From NCBI GenBank assembly GCA_013398955.1, contig VWPU01018961.1, forward strand, positions 62,001-126,000: a stretch of DNA of 64,000 nt. The letters are read 5' to 3'. This document shows positions 13,427 through 27,639 of this stretch, one piece after another. Below the pieces are notes generated by a model that saw only the letters and a list, made by a program, of their open reading frames with translations, was not told where the DNA came from and searched no databases. Each line of letters opens with the position of its first letter. Positions within the stretch are counted from its first letter, which is position 1. The DNA is from Callaeas wilsoni (lineage: Eukaryota > Chordata > Aves > Passeriformes > Callaeidae). The position numbers were made by a program, and so were the translations under genes.

Positions 13427-15117
13427 AATCTGTGCATTTGTTGCTTCTTGATAGGATAGTTCTGATTATGAAGAACAACAAGTTTTGCTGTGCAAAGAAA
13501 GCTGCTGCTTGTCTGCCTTCAGAATATACAGTGAGACTAATTCCCAGGCTGAAACCAGTCTCTTAAAATATTAAAAGAGAAAGGCCAGAAAAAGTCTGAG
13601 AATTCAACTATCCAACTTTTATCAAGCAAGTGGTTTGTTTCCTAGGAGTTAAACTATTTCCTAGCATTTAAATTATTCTGTGTCGAACTGCATCCTTTAT
13701 CAAGACTTCCTATATCATGGGGTGATATTACAAGAAAAATGCACAGATAATATTCCAACATGGCTGGTATGAGTGAAGACACAAGGAAAGGGAAAATAAA
13801 GAATTAGACAGACTGCAATGCCTAGAGGCCTCGTGCATTGTTTGTTGTCAAACACTAATAGTCTGGTTTGATGTTTCTCAGAGTGATGTAAAACACGTGG
13901 TAACCTTTGCCCATTCCTTACTCTGGAATTCCCATGTACCAAATGCCACCGAGGCAGAGCAGCTTCCCTGGGATGGCTGCCAGCACTCTGAGTACAGCTT
14001 GCTGAAAATAAACCTGGTGCCAAGAAGATGCAAAGGGCAATCACTTAAAGGGAAAGATGCCATCAGAGGATTAAGCACAAAACGACTACAGCAACAGAGA
14101 GAGAGGAATATATGTCTTTAAAGTGAGAATCGAGTGACAATTTCAGAACAACTACTACAGTTCCTAGGACTTATTTCATTAGTTTCGTGTGCCTGTAGGC
14201 AAGTTTATTTTAAATTTGTACTGATTTCTTCAGAATGATTATGAATCTGGAATCTAGACAAAGGCATAGCCTGATTTGCTGATGTGCTAGTGACAAGAAG
14301 ATGTCTGCCAAATTCATAATTCTGCCAAATTAATTTATTTATGCACAAATACTTTTTTGGAGATAAGGCAAAGGCTTTGTAATCCCAGAAACTGTTGGGT
14401 ATTTGGCTCTCCAAAGTAAAATGCAGTAGAGATTAGTTGCCAGAACATCAACACAGAACTTACTTAAAACATATAAACCAGCAAGGCCTGATTGAGAAAA
14501 TAAGAGAGCAGGATTTTTCTTATTATTAGACTCAGATATAAACTGAATCCTAAAACTGGACACAATACTAATTTCTTTATGTAACAGAGCCCTCTTCCAT
14601 ACATGGGAGATTACCATGAAGTCAAGCAGTCTTCCTCTTTCATGTATAAAAATAGAATTTGATTTATGCCTACTAAGTTTTCTGTACCATGCAGTTTTTC
14701 AGGATACCTTGACAGCTTAAGTATCCAGTCACAGACATGATCTTTCACCTTAGAGTTTGTGTTAGATCCTAATTGCTTTTTCATATCTGTATTTAATAAC
14801 TCATAAACTATTAATAACTGAAATCTTTCATACTGACTTAAAATTTAAAAGGATATAGAAATACTTCGAATCCATACATGTATTCTGACAGTTTTCCAAA
14901 GCAACCATTGCCTAAATATCAGACCAACTTTCTAAAGATGTTTTAGTAATTGAGAAATCAATTGTTGGTACTGTGCAGTGGTATTGTCAAGACCTCCAGA
15001 GACATTGGCACGTCCTCAGTATTTAAACACTCCTAGATGCAAAGTTATTTACATAATTAAATACATTGTTAAATATATAAAACATTCAAAGTATTTAAAA
15101 TCACAGATCTCCATATG

Positions 15118-15133
15118 AAAAAAAAAAAAAAAG
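15118..15133. repeat. Poly-A run
   Basis: An uninterrupted run of about 16 A. No element of recognisable family ends here, and no target duplication was seen that would mark a retroposed copy. Confidence 0.85.
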
Positions 15134-17711
15134 AATGGCCATATTATTCCTCTTGTGAAACATTATTTGCAGGTAATGTCATAATGACTTTTATTTCACA
15201 TATCAAATAAAATTGCCATAACAAATTCTCAAAGACTGTGTGAATGGTCCAGATAATTGCATGTAATGGGATGTCACAGGGCAAACTATTGAGGTTTAAA
15301 AATATTCTGGAGTAAATAAATAGTGATCTCCATTGTTTCTTGTTCCTAAAGGGCAAATATTTAAGTTTCCAATAGTCTTCTCAGGTATTTTTTCTATTTT
15401 GTCCCTCATCCTGAAGGGTGAATACTTTCCAGTACTGCATAAAATAGGACTATGGTATCTGTTATATTTGATTTGTAGTCTCAATTACTCTCTTTTAAAT
15501 ACGTGACAATTTATTTGAAAAATTGGGAGAAATATTTCTTGCACTTGGAAAGGGAAGTGTTGAGGAATATGATAATCCTCAGTTTCTTAGCAGCTCATTT
15601 TGAAATTTCATAGAGATATCTCCTATACAATCTTTATCCTGATGCTGGAGACAGGCTTTACGTCACCATAGACATGCAGCCCATCACCGTAAAGAAATCT
15701 GTGTAAAGCTGGACCCAAGCCCCTGAGAACCCTGATGTTTAAGAGATTAAATTTTTTTATGAACAGAATGTGTAAAAAATCTGGAGGGGTCAAAAGATCA
15801 AGACTTGGTGGAAACAAGAAAAAAGTGTGGCGATATAGACTTAAATATGAGCAGTTGTATAGCAGTGATGACATTGACTTAATATCAGCAGTTTTAGAGT
15901 CAGTATCAGATAGAGAAAGGTATTATTAGAGACGTTTAAGATAGCAAGATACAGTGCAATTTCCCCCCCCATCATTCTCTGTATCCACCCTTTCCCATTT
16001 CTTCCTCCTCCACCCTTTCACTCTCTATCTGCCCACACCCTGCCCACACAATGGGAAGCAGAGCCAGGGCTTTTGGGTCAGAGACGACAAATTCTCTGTG
16101 GGAGATTCTGCTCATAGCCTGGGCTGTGCCCAGTGATGCTGAGGAGAGCTGCACTCTTAGCAGAGCTATGGGATCACTCCATTTGGCATTCTCTGCTGTG
16201 GGGGTGACTATAGGAAACAGAGCTCCAGGGTATGTGAGGTTTCCACCCTGCCTGCTGAAACAAGTCTGTGCTTTGGGTTCAGAGGGAGATGGGTATGGTT
16301 TGTACTCAGGGTGCACATGGTAGGTGAACCGAACACTTCATTTTTATTTTTTTAAATAGCAAAAATCAAATAGATACATGAATTCATCCTATCCTCAGTT
16401 CAAGAACTCCCAATCCCTACTACACAGAGCAATTTGCCATAACAAATTATTTATTTTATGAAATGGCAGATTTCCATAGTAGAAAACTCTGTCAACATAA
16501 ACTGCTTAAACAAATGTTTGATTGTTCTGCAGTCAAATAACTAGATTCACAAAGAATAGAAAGCCTAAGTATTTTTTTTAAACACTAAATGACCTCTGAG
16601 TTAATTAAAAAAATATTTTCTGAGTTAGAAAATATGGAATGACAAAAGCTTAAATCTCTTAGCTTTAAAAGATTTAGCACAGATAGGGAAGCCGTTTCCA
16701 GCAAGTAGCCTTTAATACATCGGCATTTCTACCTGTGAGGAATACAGGTGTCTTAGTTAAATGAGTGTTAGTGATCCAAATTACATTTTACATACAGTAT
16801 TTTTGTACTCTGCTGCTACTGCAACACACTTTGCAACGTAGAGCATGAGCCTTAAATAATCTCTTAGCTCAATACAATTTTTCCTAGGCTTGCATTTCAT
16901 TCGGTATGAGTCTGAACATGATATCATGTTCCTATTTGGGATACAGAGTCTCTGAGGCCATATCTGCTTGCCTTTCTGTCTTTCACTCTCTTATCAGTCA
17001 CAATCAGAAATGCTTCTGATGTCTTCTGATAGACGAGGCTACACCTTCCTCTGAAGCCTGCGCACAGCACGGTGCATCGACTGCCTGTAACTCTGCTCAC
17101 AGATCAGAAGAACAGCGTACTTGCAGTGGTACACAATCAGAGGAAAAAAGATTATTTTTTCCTTTGATTTTCAATTTTTAAAAATTACTTAAAGATTCTT
17201 TATCCATAAACGTAATAATAAGATAATTTTTTAGAAGTAGCAAACAGCTGCTGTGAATGTAATATAAAATACAGACAGAAGGGTCACAGTTTTCAAAATG
17301 AGCTCCTCAAAACATTTTAAAGAAGTGGGTAAGTTTGAAAATTCTGAGTCTGGCCTTTAAAAGAATTTTCATTTGAAGGAAAAGTGTTGGGGTGACCAAG
17401 TCAAACTAAAACAGTTTCTATGCCTCTATTTGTAAAACTAATAATGGTAAAGCCTCTCTTAAAAAAACCCAACTTTTTCTTCATTCATCAGTGTGTTCAG
17501 AAACATCCTCTGTCTAAATGCAGGTTTTCATTAACACAGCTTTTCATACTAGACTCTGAGAACAGTGAATGCCGTTGCATGAATGAAACATGAAAAATAC
17601 CTTATAATTTCTTATACCATACATGGTAATATCACAACTTAGGCTGATGCAATTTCATATCAGCCTGCACTAAAACTAAGGCCATTTCCTTTACGTGACT
17701 TGACTTTCCAA

Positions 17712-17892
17712 CACAGACCAGAACAGATTGCCCAGAGAGATTGTGGAGTCTCTCCCACACTGGAGATATTCAAGAACTGCCTGGATGCAATCCTGTGCCA
17801 TGCGCTCTAGGATGACCCTGCTTTAGCCAGGATGTTGGACCAGATGACACGCTGTGGTCCCTTCCAACCTGACCCATTCCATGATTCCATGA
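17712..17892 (+). mobile_element. CR1 LINE 3' end, relatively young
   Basis: 'agattgcccagagagattgt' (17725-17744), 'gatattcaagaactgcctgg' and 'ggtcccttccaacctgaccc' (17856-17875) closely follow the avian CR1 3' consensus. The copy ends in two 8-bp ATTCCATG units, the terminal microsatellite-like tail typical of CR1. This is the least diverged CR1 copy in the window. It is 5'-truncated and has no coding potential. Confidence 0.97.
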
Positions 17893-19744
17893 ACTCCTCT
17901 TCCAGCTGTGAGGGACTACGGGACCTGCCGAAGGTTCACAGGCAAAATGCAGAGGGACATTAATTAGTAAACAACCTGTGGGCTCAGCAAGTACTTGACT
18001 CTGAAAAGCAGTGAGGGCAATTTAAGGGACCAACTGAAAATTATAGCACCACTGGTGACTTAGTAGAAACATCTGGTGGTGGGCTGACTCTTCATAAAAG
18101 CTTTTCTGTTGTCCTTGTCACTGAAATCTACAGTACCTTATATCTCAGAAGCACCCTATCATTCTCTACATCGCACTTTATTTGTTGTCAGCGCAGACAA
18201 ATAAGTAGTGTGTCAAATATGAGGGTAAAATATGTTGAATCTCATTTCCCAAGAAGAGCAACTCTATTTGGCAGCGTTATTCATATTTGATATTTTAATG
18301 TAAATTAGTGAAACCACTTTTTTCTCTCTGCTGCTCTCAAGTGGCACTTCTCTGCAGAACTCAGTGGTATCACAATTCGGATCCCAGTGTACCACAGAGA
18401 CTGACTTACTATTGTTACTTTATAAATTAATTAATGTCTTGTATACTTGCAACATGGGCAAGAACTCCCTGCTTCAAAGGCATTAGATTTGCTTGTGTTG
18501 AACTTAATAAAGTGTAAAACAGTTTAGGTAATGAAGAAGTTGTTAACATCAGATTGTGACTAATTTTCTGTCTGCTGCTAGGAGAAAGACCATTGTTTCC
18601 CATGCCAGAACCTATAAACCGGTGTGGTGAAAACATCATTTTAAGAGAAGTGTTCTCAGGAGAAAATAAGGGTTCACAAAGGAGAAATGCCCTTTTAATA
18701 TACTATTTCAGAAAGTGTCTCTAGAAATTGAGGAATTAGCTCAGAGGCTTCTGATATTCTCCTAAAGTCAGAGCTGAAGATGTTCAACTGTCAAAGTATT
18801 GTCAACAGATGACAATTAAAGGGTGGCTAGAAAGCACTGAGACCTCTCCGCTAATTATATTCTACGTCTTAAACAACTGGACCTTTTGAGACATTTTAGA
18901 AATTGGTTTGCTTATTGGTTAACTAATTTTCATCAGCTATCATAAAAAGGTGCAATGCCAAGCACAAATTGACATTAAATGCTTTTAGCTTAATTTTTTT
19001 TGTGAAATGTGAAAGAGTTTTCACTAATATTCAGAAAACAGCAGAAGTCAGCTCTAGCTTGTTCACATTAGCAGTAACATGATAAAAATTTTTAAAAGTA
19101 GTTATCCAAGTGATGCTCTAAAACCAAGAATACCAATTCAAGAATTCTAAGGCAGTGAGACCAAGCTGCAGTCACATATTAGGTGGTCCGGATAACTGTG
19201 AGGCTGCCCCCCAAGAGGCTTTATGATCAGCTGACGTATTAAAACACTATAATCCTCCCTTTGTCGTATTATTGGATTTGAAACAATGTTTGCTATGATG
19301 TTTAAGCAAAAAATAAAAACCCAAGCAGAATCCCACACTCCTTTGCTCTGGTAGAGAAGCCCTAAAGGGCTGAATTTGGGGGAGGGATGACAATAACAAT
19401 AATAATAATAACATACCTGTAGCACATACGAAAATCTCTTTTTAAAGGAAACATGTTTCACAGTTAAAAAAAAAAAGTGAACCCTACAAGCAAATCTTCA
19501 TGCAGAAATAATCTATTCAGCACTATAGGTACCCTATAAATAAAGCATGGATTGCTGATTTTTCCCTCACTTATTTTGAAAATAAGAAGAAGTAGAACTA
19601 AGTCTATTGGCAGGAGAGTGAGAAGAGGATTGCTGAAAGATTTGGAAATTAAAGGTTTCAGTGACCTCTGAGCTTTCAATTCAGGTACTATAAAATAAAA
19701 ACTAAGCAGACATTTCAAAATGCCAACTGGATAGGAACAAGAAC
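17893..19744. other. No gene recognised
   Basis: Unique AT-rich sequence with short frames only. A (TAA)n-like run is present at 19391-19412. No promoter or RNA gene is evident. Confidence 0.6.
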
Positions 19745-19864
19745 TTCACAGAATCATCAAAGTTGGAAGAGACCTTTTAGAGCACGTATCCCAACCATCC
19801 ATCCCTCACCTCTGCCCATGAGCAGGCATCCAAACCAAACAATGTCTTTGTACCCCTCAGTCCT
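19745..19864 (-). mobile_element. CR1 LINE 3' end, antisense
   Basis: 'tcacagaatcatcaaagttg' (19745-19764) and 'gaagagacctttta' are the reverse complement of the CR1 terminus; the element continues to 'tacccctcagtcctc'. It belongs to a different CR1 subfamily from the 10.5-kb copy, judged by the 'atcatcaaagttggaagaga' wording. Left boundary well defined, right boundary approximate. Confidence 0.93.
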
Positions 19865-22800
19865 CACAAGCAAGATGGACATTCTGCAGTAGCAGTGAGA
19901 TTTTTTTTTCCCCCCTCTTTAAACTACATCTGAGCTTTCTCTTTAAAAACAACTACTCATTGGTACAAAAGTTGTTCAGAAGGAGGTGCTCATTTGAAGA
20001 AAACACCCATCAGAAACGTTTCTTGGGTTCAGGACAGAACTCCTGGACCTGCAGGTGAAGGTGCCTGACACCACTTTTATGTGCCCCTTCAGCAGTGGAG
20101 GAGCTGGAGTTCCACGCTGGGGCTAAAGGTGGGGCAGTGGACTGTGGGTTGCCTCTGCCAGGCCCCGTGAAGATGGAGCTCAGCCTTTAGGGGACACTGA
20201 AGTGGTAATCCACCTCAGGAAAGCTGAGAAGGAACTTGAATCTTTTTCTCCCACACCTTCTTGAAAGCACTAACAACAGGCTATTGGCTACTTCTTTCTG
20301 TCTGAGGTAGAAAGCGAAAACATTTCCCAGGCAACCTCTAACACACAGCAATTTTTCAGATCCAGCCATTTCATTTAGAGACTAAAGTGAATTTTAGCTT
20401 TTCAGAAAGCCTGGCCATTTCTACCAGCTTTGATGATGATATATAGGATGAACTTCATTCAATGTTCTCATATTGCACTGCTGTTTGTTACCATACTATT
20501 ACAGAGGTTAGACTTTGGCAGTGGATAGGATTGCTATAGTTATAGTTTCATGGTTCAAAGAGACAGGATGTTACAATCCTACTACATGAAAAATTTCTTG
20601 TGAAACAGCACAGCACATGTTGGTTCCTAAACAAAATTACTATTATCCTGTTATTCCTCAGCTTTTTAAAATATTACTTACATAGCTGTGTCCTTAAAAC
20701 AGATCATGGTCTTTAGTGAAAACAAGCAACATCAGCCCCTTCCGTATTACAGATATATACAGTTTTGCAGATGCTAGCACATAAGCTACAAATTAAACGT
20801 AGGGATCTGATTTCAAATAAAATCTGGTAAACATTTATTTCCTGTGAGAAAGGGAAGGAGAGAAGGGGAGGTTAGAGCATGATGGAAGGAAAAGAATGCA
20901 TTACAGCTTCTGTGGAACCACAAAAGCAGCCCTGTGGTACCACAGTGCTGAGGAAGTTGTGGAAAACCGGTATGAAACAGGTATGATGCAAGGTTAATGA
21001 ACCTAAAATTTGATCTAACCATTGAAGAGTAGGAATGCGTTCTAGTCCTGAGAGCTCAGTGTGTCTGATCTTTCACAGATATGAATTGATGGAGTCCTAT
21101 TAAACTCTGTAAAATGTCATGATTCCACTCTCTCATACAGCACTCCAATTTGAGTCTTGTTCTTATCTTTTAGTTGTTCTGCTTTTCAAAGCAGTCCTAG
21201 GGAAAAAAACAACTGTGCACAGGAGGAATTTCCTTGGTGAAGAAATACATTCCAGCTGTATCTTTCTAGCTGATACTTGCAGTTTGTCCAGGAAAAGAAT
21301 TTTTTTACTGAATTGTATTTAGTATAGTAAGATCATTTTCAAGAGTGATTTTTAATAATTGTTCTCGATCTGCTAAAGCAGAAAGCAACTCACTGTCCTC
21401 CCAAGCCTTGAACATGCAAAGCTCCTCTCTCTCCTTCACTGATGTGTGCAAGTTCTTCTTTATTAATCAGGACTAATTATTGTTTTCCTGGCTGTCCTAC
21501 AGTCTTCTAATGACCATATTGATTAAACTGGAGATGCACTGCCTAATTACATTTATGATGGCCATTCTGATGCTACTTGAACATTGTTATTAATAGATAC
21601 TCCGATGTTATGGCAGCATGTAAAACAAAAATGACTCTGCGTAAGTAATACAGAGCCAAGTCATATTCCAACATTTGAAAGAGAAAGGGCCCCAGAAAAT
21701 AGCCTGTTTAAACATGGTTTTCGGTTAACACAAAGCCAGAAGTGTGCATGAAGGTGTCATGCATCTGTTTTCATCTCTCTCTGGGCGTCTGTGTGAGGTC
21801 TTCTCCTCCAATCCAGCAGCCTGGTATGCACCAAGCCTTTATTCTGTCTAACCTTGTCAGAGGTTTAAAGCCAAGTGGTAAGTTGAGGAAAAGGCAAAAT
21901 CAAATGTCAGGTGTTGCCCATTTTTAGTGTACTTCAGTGTGCAGCTGCATACGTGCTCCTCTACAGAAATACGAAGCAGATTATGTCCTCTGGGGCTGTG
22001 TAAGCAGAAGTCCCAGTTGTCACTCTATACCAGATCACTGTACTTAAACGGGAAAACAGCTACACCCTTTGGATGACAGCTGAATTTTTGAGAAAGTACT
22101 GAGGCGTTTCATGTCAACATGTGTTCATTTGCACAGCAACCACGTGGGGATCCACACCTCTCTTACCAAGGGATGAATCCTTGCACACTTGATGCCAACT
22201 CTGCCGCCTCGTATTAGGACAAGCCCCAAATCCTAGCCAGTCTTTACATGCCCTGTAGGAACTGTGCTAAGTTGGGTAGGGGGAAAGAGAAGGAATAAGA
22301 ACATGAGCATACATATCCTTTCTTTCAGAAGTAATAAAGGGCGATTGGCAACAGGAGCAGAACTGATCACACAGTAGATCAATACCATCCTCTGGGAGAT
22401 TTCTGGTTAAGTTGATGTTCCTTAATTTCATTTTTACAAATGTATATTTCTCTAAGCCATTCTTGAGTTGCTGCATATTCAGTCAAAACATGCCTACCTC
22501 CTGTTTTAATCTTTGAAAGGTAATGATCGTCCTTTTCAAAACAGCTTTCCTACATACAGATGGGTTAGTATCATAGACTCTGCTGTGAACAACCATGCAG
22601 AAAATTGTATACAGGTCCTGACAACAGCTGCCCCACAACTGTGTTTTTATGCCACAGTGACAATTAGCTAAACTTAATTTGGCAGGAAATTCTCTGCTCT
22701 TCTTTTCAAAACCTTACAATGTCAGCATTAACACACACCATAGTGAGATATTAGTTGGTGAGTTTTCTAATACCAGAAATTTTTGTGGGTAACTAGTACA

Positions 22801-25800
22801 AACCTACCAGCTACAGAAAAAAAGCCTCTGCAACTGTTTCCTTCTAAATATTTGTTTCTACTTTTTCAAAAATAACCTACTCAAAGAGAAGTAAATCTTG
22901 CTGCTTGTGTCTGAGGGCAATTCTTCTTTAGCTAAAATGTAACAAAATTGTCCCTGTGTATGACTGGAAGGATCCCAACTGTTCATGCTCACCTATTAAG
23001 AGGAAGAGGTCATCAGCTATGTTTATCCATCCAGGCAACCTGGATGTCTTATTTGGCTGGACAGCAAGCTAGCAGAATATCATATGCCACCACAAGACTA
23101 TGTGACTTAAATAAGTAGCTAAACTGAGTTCTTATCCATCCTCCCTCATAGCTCCTACTGGTAGGAAGAACAGAATAAAAAAAATACAACTCAATAGGAC
23201 CCTTTCATTAGTTTAGTTTCTCCCTTTGACACTGTTTACATAATTAAATGATAGCCCTAGACTTTTCACTTTTCAAAGATCAGAACAAGTGACAAATGTA
23301 TATCAAAATAACTACATCAATGGACTGATAGTATCACACTATTCAATCTGTGAGAAAAAGAAATTAATTCACTTGACTGCTGGTTTTCGAGAATTGTCTC
23401 TGTCACAAACTTTCACTTACAGTTTTGTCACTGAAGTCCGGCCTCTGGAAATACACTCTCTTCTATCTGATCTGGCGCTGATTTGTTAATTTTCTACTTT
23501 AAAACTGAAGGCTTTAAAACACATGGCTATCACTTGCCCAGACCTGAGCACTGTGAACCCTTGCAATGTATCTTCTGAATCCCACAGTCTGTTACAGGAT
23601 AACAGAAATGACAGGGTTCAGAGCTTCAAATACTGTTTTCTAATGCAATTTTTATGGAATGGCACTGTAGTAAGAATAATAGTAAAAATTCAATTTAACA
23701 GTTCTCCACAGTTTCTAGGATGATACAGAAGAATTCTTTTGCAAAAAAACCTTGCAGAAGTTAACTTTGCATTTTCAAATTCTATGAATCAGTTAAAAAA
23801 ATTGTCTTGAATGCAACAAATGCATTCCATCTCTCTAGTATTTATACAAAGCTAATACTTCAGATCTGAAAAACTGCTACAGCTGTCAGAAGGCATGTTA
23901 TTTGGTTTCCACTCATTTGCTGTGAAACACAAAAGGTTACTAGCAATCCCCATCTGACTGCATATGTGTTACCTGTCATTGTGACCCATCTTCTCAGCAT
24001 TATTCATCTTTAAGTGCCGAAATTGATGTACATTGTGGTGGCCAAAGAAAAAGCATCAGAACTTCTGAACTCCTTTTGTACACTCAAGCTGCATCTGTGT
24101 CCCAGTGTTGTCAGGGTGTAAACTCTAAATAACATCAATTCTACACCCTGAAGCTTGTGACTGAAAAGTGCAAATTTCACACTAGTGGTAAAGCCAGTGT
24201 TTCACTGGAAGTGTAAAACTGATGTCCCTGCAAGGGTAAGCCAGCTTGCTGGCTGAGGAACAGGAAAGATGAATTTCATAGTTCCGACATCTTCTACCCA
24301 ACATGGATGTGAGAAGAGGATTACTGAACCATCATTTCATTACAAAAGACTTCATTTTGTTCTGGCAGTTAGTAGGACCCCAGCTGTCTCCTTCACTTTC
24401 ACCCTGTGACAAGTACATGGAATCTTGTAATAATTTCAAGCATGCAAATGGAGCAACAATGTGATGATGAACAATAACTGAGTAGCTAAGAATTCCTATT
24501 TACATGGGATATCTTCCTAGCTGCACCAAATGACTTGTTTTTCTGTTAGACCAGAAACCAGAACCAATCTCATCAAGAGCTTTTGGGCATATATCTACCT
24601 TGATTTGAAGAGAGATTAAGTCTTAAATATTTGTTATGATTAGAGACATGTCAGGTTTTACTCTGTTGACAATAATGGCTTGGTTAGTAGCTGGCATTTT
24701 TGCTTCATACAGCTCCTATAAAGGAAATCACCAGTACAAGAGCAGTTTTTTGCCTGAGATTGAAAAATTACAAGAAAACCATATATGTGTCATAGAATAC
24801 CAATTTTCAGAGTATTTCTCATTAAAATATGCTTTAGCTATGGGTGGAGGAACCGTGTGGTGAGTGAAAAGGAATTACATATGATTGGATGTCTCAAATA
24901 CACATCGTACTTGCAATGAAGACGCTGGAAGATCAGTCTGCTACAATGACTTACCTAGAGGTCTGGTAAGGGCAAGCAGACGGCTCAGTGTCAGAAGGGA
25001 AAAGGACATAAATAGGGAGGAAGGGGAGCTGCTGTTCTAACCATATATTTATATACTATTTTACACAATTAAACATTTTACAATTTTAAAAAGTGATCTG
25101 CAGTGTATTGGACAAGGCTCAGCAGAGTGTGCCTTGTCTGATGGAATCACTGGAACTTCACTGGTGACAACTCCTGTCCATCCTATGGAAATAACCTCAG
25201 AAGAAACAGCCATTCATAGCCCATGAAAATTCTGCAATACACAATTTTTTGGAAACAATGTGAGTGCCAATGTCAGTAAGTGTTTCATGCACTGCAGAGA
25301 GGCCAATCTTCAATTGTACTTTTTCTAGATGCTGAATTGAGATTGTTCAGAGGAAACATTGCAGATAAACTTTTCTTACTAAACCAGCAAAACTCATTTC
25401 CTCAGCTGAAGTCCACTTAGCATATTTTCTATTAGTACCACCACTAGTAGTTGCTATGGAAGACACATGCACCAACATGTAGATACAGAGCTAAAAAAAA
25501 AAGGCTTCTCTAAAAACCGTTTATCAAAAGAAGTGAATAATTTAATTCTCAGAAATTATTATAGGCAAATATCTCACATATTGTCTTTTGGAAACTTTAA
25601 TATATTCATATAATTACAGGGTTTTTCCTTACAGAGCAGGTTATAGTGTCTATAGGCTGAGACAGACTCTTAGTTAAATCTACTAATTAATCATCTAACC
25701 AGCACTATATTAGTCTTTCTAAACTTGAGGCTGGAGAAGTAGTACTGTAGTGTTTGAAAACAGCTGTCAGTTCACATAGTAAGAATTTGGGGAGTGCCGA

Positions 25801-27521
25801 GGAAGAGAGAATGACACGGAGATTACAGAATAACAGTTCACTCAACTAAGCTTGACTTTGGGTTGTTGGGTGATATGGGAAAATATCTTCCAGCATCTCC
25901 AAAGAGATGAGGCACTGAAGAGCTTATCTGTGACAAACCTCTTTGTTTCTGCAGTCATCAGTGAAGATACAGCAAAGGAAATGGAGGAGCTGCAGTTATG
26001 CATTTGCAATACACAAAGTCCTTGTTTTCCCACTAGGCACTGCAGAATAGCAATTGTCCATTCACAGCACATAGCACATCCTCTGCATTTCAGAGCTAAT
26101 ATTTTTGCAGTCCTTAAGCTAGCATGCTTCAGCCGAGTGTAGTTAATTTTTTTAACCCTGTGGGGTGCACTGCAGGAGCTAGGTGTGCTCCTGTTCCTTG
26201 TTAGAGGAATTGTTTTTTTCAGGCATAATTTTTAAAGTTAAACTGAAATATTTTCAAATTGCAGAGGATTTATATCTACAGCAACATTTCAAACAGAACT
26301 ATAAAAAGTCTCATTCCACAAATCAGAAAAATATGAAGACTGCTGGTCATTGAACATACCTGTATATTAGTCCAATTAACAACAGAAATCTCCTGTGTTG
26401 GCTGGAGTTATTTTTAAGACCGCTCATACACACGCACACACACGCTCTGACAAGTGGCTCTTCCTCCTATAATTTAGAATCACACTCTTGAAAACAGTGT
26501 TGGTTTGATGGTAGCAGTTGCTTTCATTTACTGCAGCACACACTGCCCACTGTGATGCTGCAATACTCATTCAAGGCAGATCACTGGCTCAAACATGAAT
26601 TGAAGCTATATGCCATCAAACAGATGCCAGGCTACATCACTTCAACTCTCGAGCAAATTTCCACTTTTCTCTGTTTAAGTAGAAAACGCTGTATGAAAAC
26701 TCATGCTGATATAAGACGACCAGCCCTTTCCTCTCCCAGCAAGGATCTATTTCTTAGTCAAAGCTCAGCCTACATCTTACTTTTGAACTTCTGAACCCAA
26801 ACCAAGTAAAGTAATCTAAGCATGTAGTGAAACCAAAAAAAAAAGAAAAAAAGCAGTACATGTACTCCTAAAAATGAGGCCGATACTCTTTTCTGCTTGA
26901 CCTGTTTATTTCCCATTCTTCCTCCCTCTGCTCTAACTCTCAGAAAAACTCACAGCCCCCTCAGGACAGGAGCAAGTTTGTGTTTTCTTCTCCCTTCATC
27001 TAAGCCAGCCAAGTCTCAGGTCTCCTGTCCTGTCACAGAGCAATAGGAAAACATACAGAAAAATCAATCACACTTTCCCCCGTGGGGTCAGAAAGGACTA
27101 CCACAAGAGATTCTTTTTGCAATCTTCTGTAACCATCAAATGGTTAAATCAACATAAGTTAAAATTTTCATCTAGTTTGAATAAAGAGAAAAAGGGAGGA
27201 AATTCAAAAACCGGTTGCTGTAGTAACAATCACCAGTAAAAATCTTTTCCACTAAATAATAATATTATCTCCCTCTCCCCCTTACAGTTTTAGTTCCCCT
27301 TCAAAAAATAATCATGCTGCCTCTTTTAGATTTGCTATACATACCTCAACCATTAAACAAGACATTTAACCATAGTGGCAGTTCTGTGACCTTTGAATGC
27401 CGTGAAATCTCTAAGCGGTGCAGCTTGTTCATGAAGACTTGTACTGCAGGATCCAGTAACTGCATCCAGGATTGGGAATAGAAATAAGTAACGACAGCAA
27501 ACAAAAATAATAGTAATAATT
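19865..27521. other. No gene recognised; longest repeat-poor stretch of the left half
   Basis: No repeat family was recognised in about 7.6 kb apart from short runs: CA-rich at 26425-26444 and a hairpin-rich patch at 24111-24208. A 75-codon frame at 24636-24863 runs into a good splice-donor-like GTGAGT at 24860 but has no convincing acceptor. The stretch may hold conserved non-coding elements, which cannot be judged from one sequence. Confidence 0.5.
24111..24208. repeat. Hairpin-rich patch, possibly an old palindromic repeat
   Basis: TCAGGGTGTA (24111-24120) pairs perfectly with TACACCCTGA (24142-24151), a 10-bp stem with a 21-nt loop. A second stem, CCAGTG/CACTGG (24194-24199 and 24203-24208), has a 3-nt loop. 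Two perfect stems within 100 bp suggest a decayed MITE-like element. Chance is not excluded. Confidence 0.4.
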
Positions 27522-27590
27522 AAAAAAAAAAAAAAAGGAATTTTTTTTAAGGGGAAAAAAAAATAAAGAAAAAAAAAAGGAAAGAAAACC
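27522..27590. repeat. A-rich low-complexity tract
   Basis: Several poly-A runs of 8-15 bases with short G and T interruptions lie directly to the left of the CpG island. A tract like this can exclude nucleosomes near a promoter; that role is an inference. Confidence 0.9.
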
Positions 27591-27639
27591 TCCCCAAGTC
27601 CCCCAACCCAGCCAATAAAACCACCTTAAGAAGCAAAAG

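Larger units (their letters stand above)
10827..17711. other. No gene recognised; long unique stretch with simple repeats and two GC-rich patches
   Basis: It contains a TA-rich run (13402-13426), a poly-A run (15118-15133), a CpG-bearing patch at about 13040-13215 and a GC-richer block at 16020-16325. Frames of 90-151 codons in the two GC-rich patches lie on both strands at once and show no known domain, as expected when fewer stop codons occur by base composition. Confidence 0.55.

Noticed and set aside
12982..13437. 151-codon leftward open frame as a gene
   Set aside because: It spans a GC-rich patch where stops are rarer and then runs into AT-rich sequence. No domain, and another frame on the same strand is also open.
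24636..24863. 75-codon frame ending at a GTGAGT donor-like site as an exon
   Set aside because: No convincing acceptor with a pyrimidine tract upstream, and the residues match no family I know.
25503..25640. A/T-rich stretch with possible retroposed poly-A tail
   Set aside because: No upstream gene-like sequence and no flanking target duplication.
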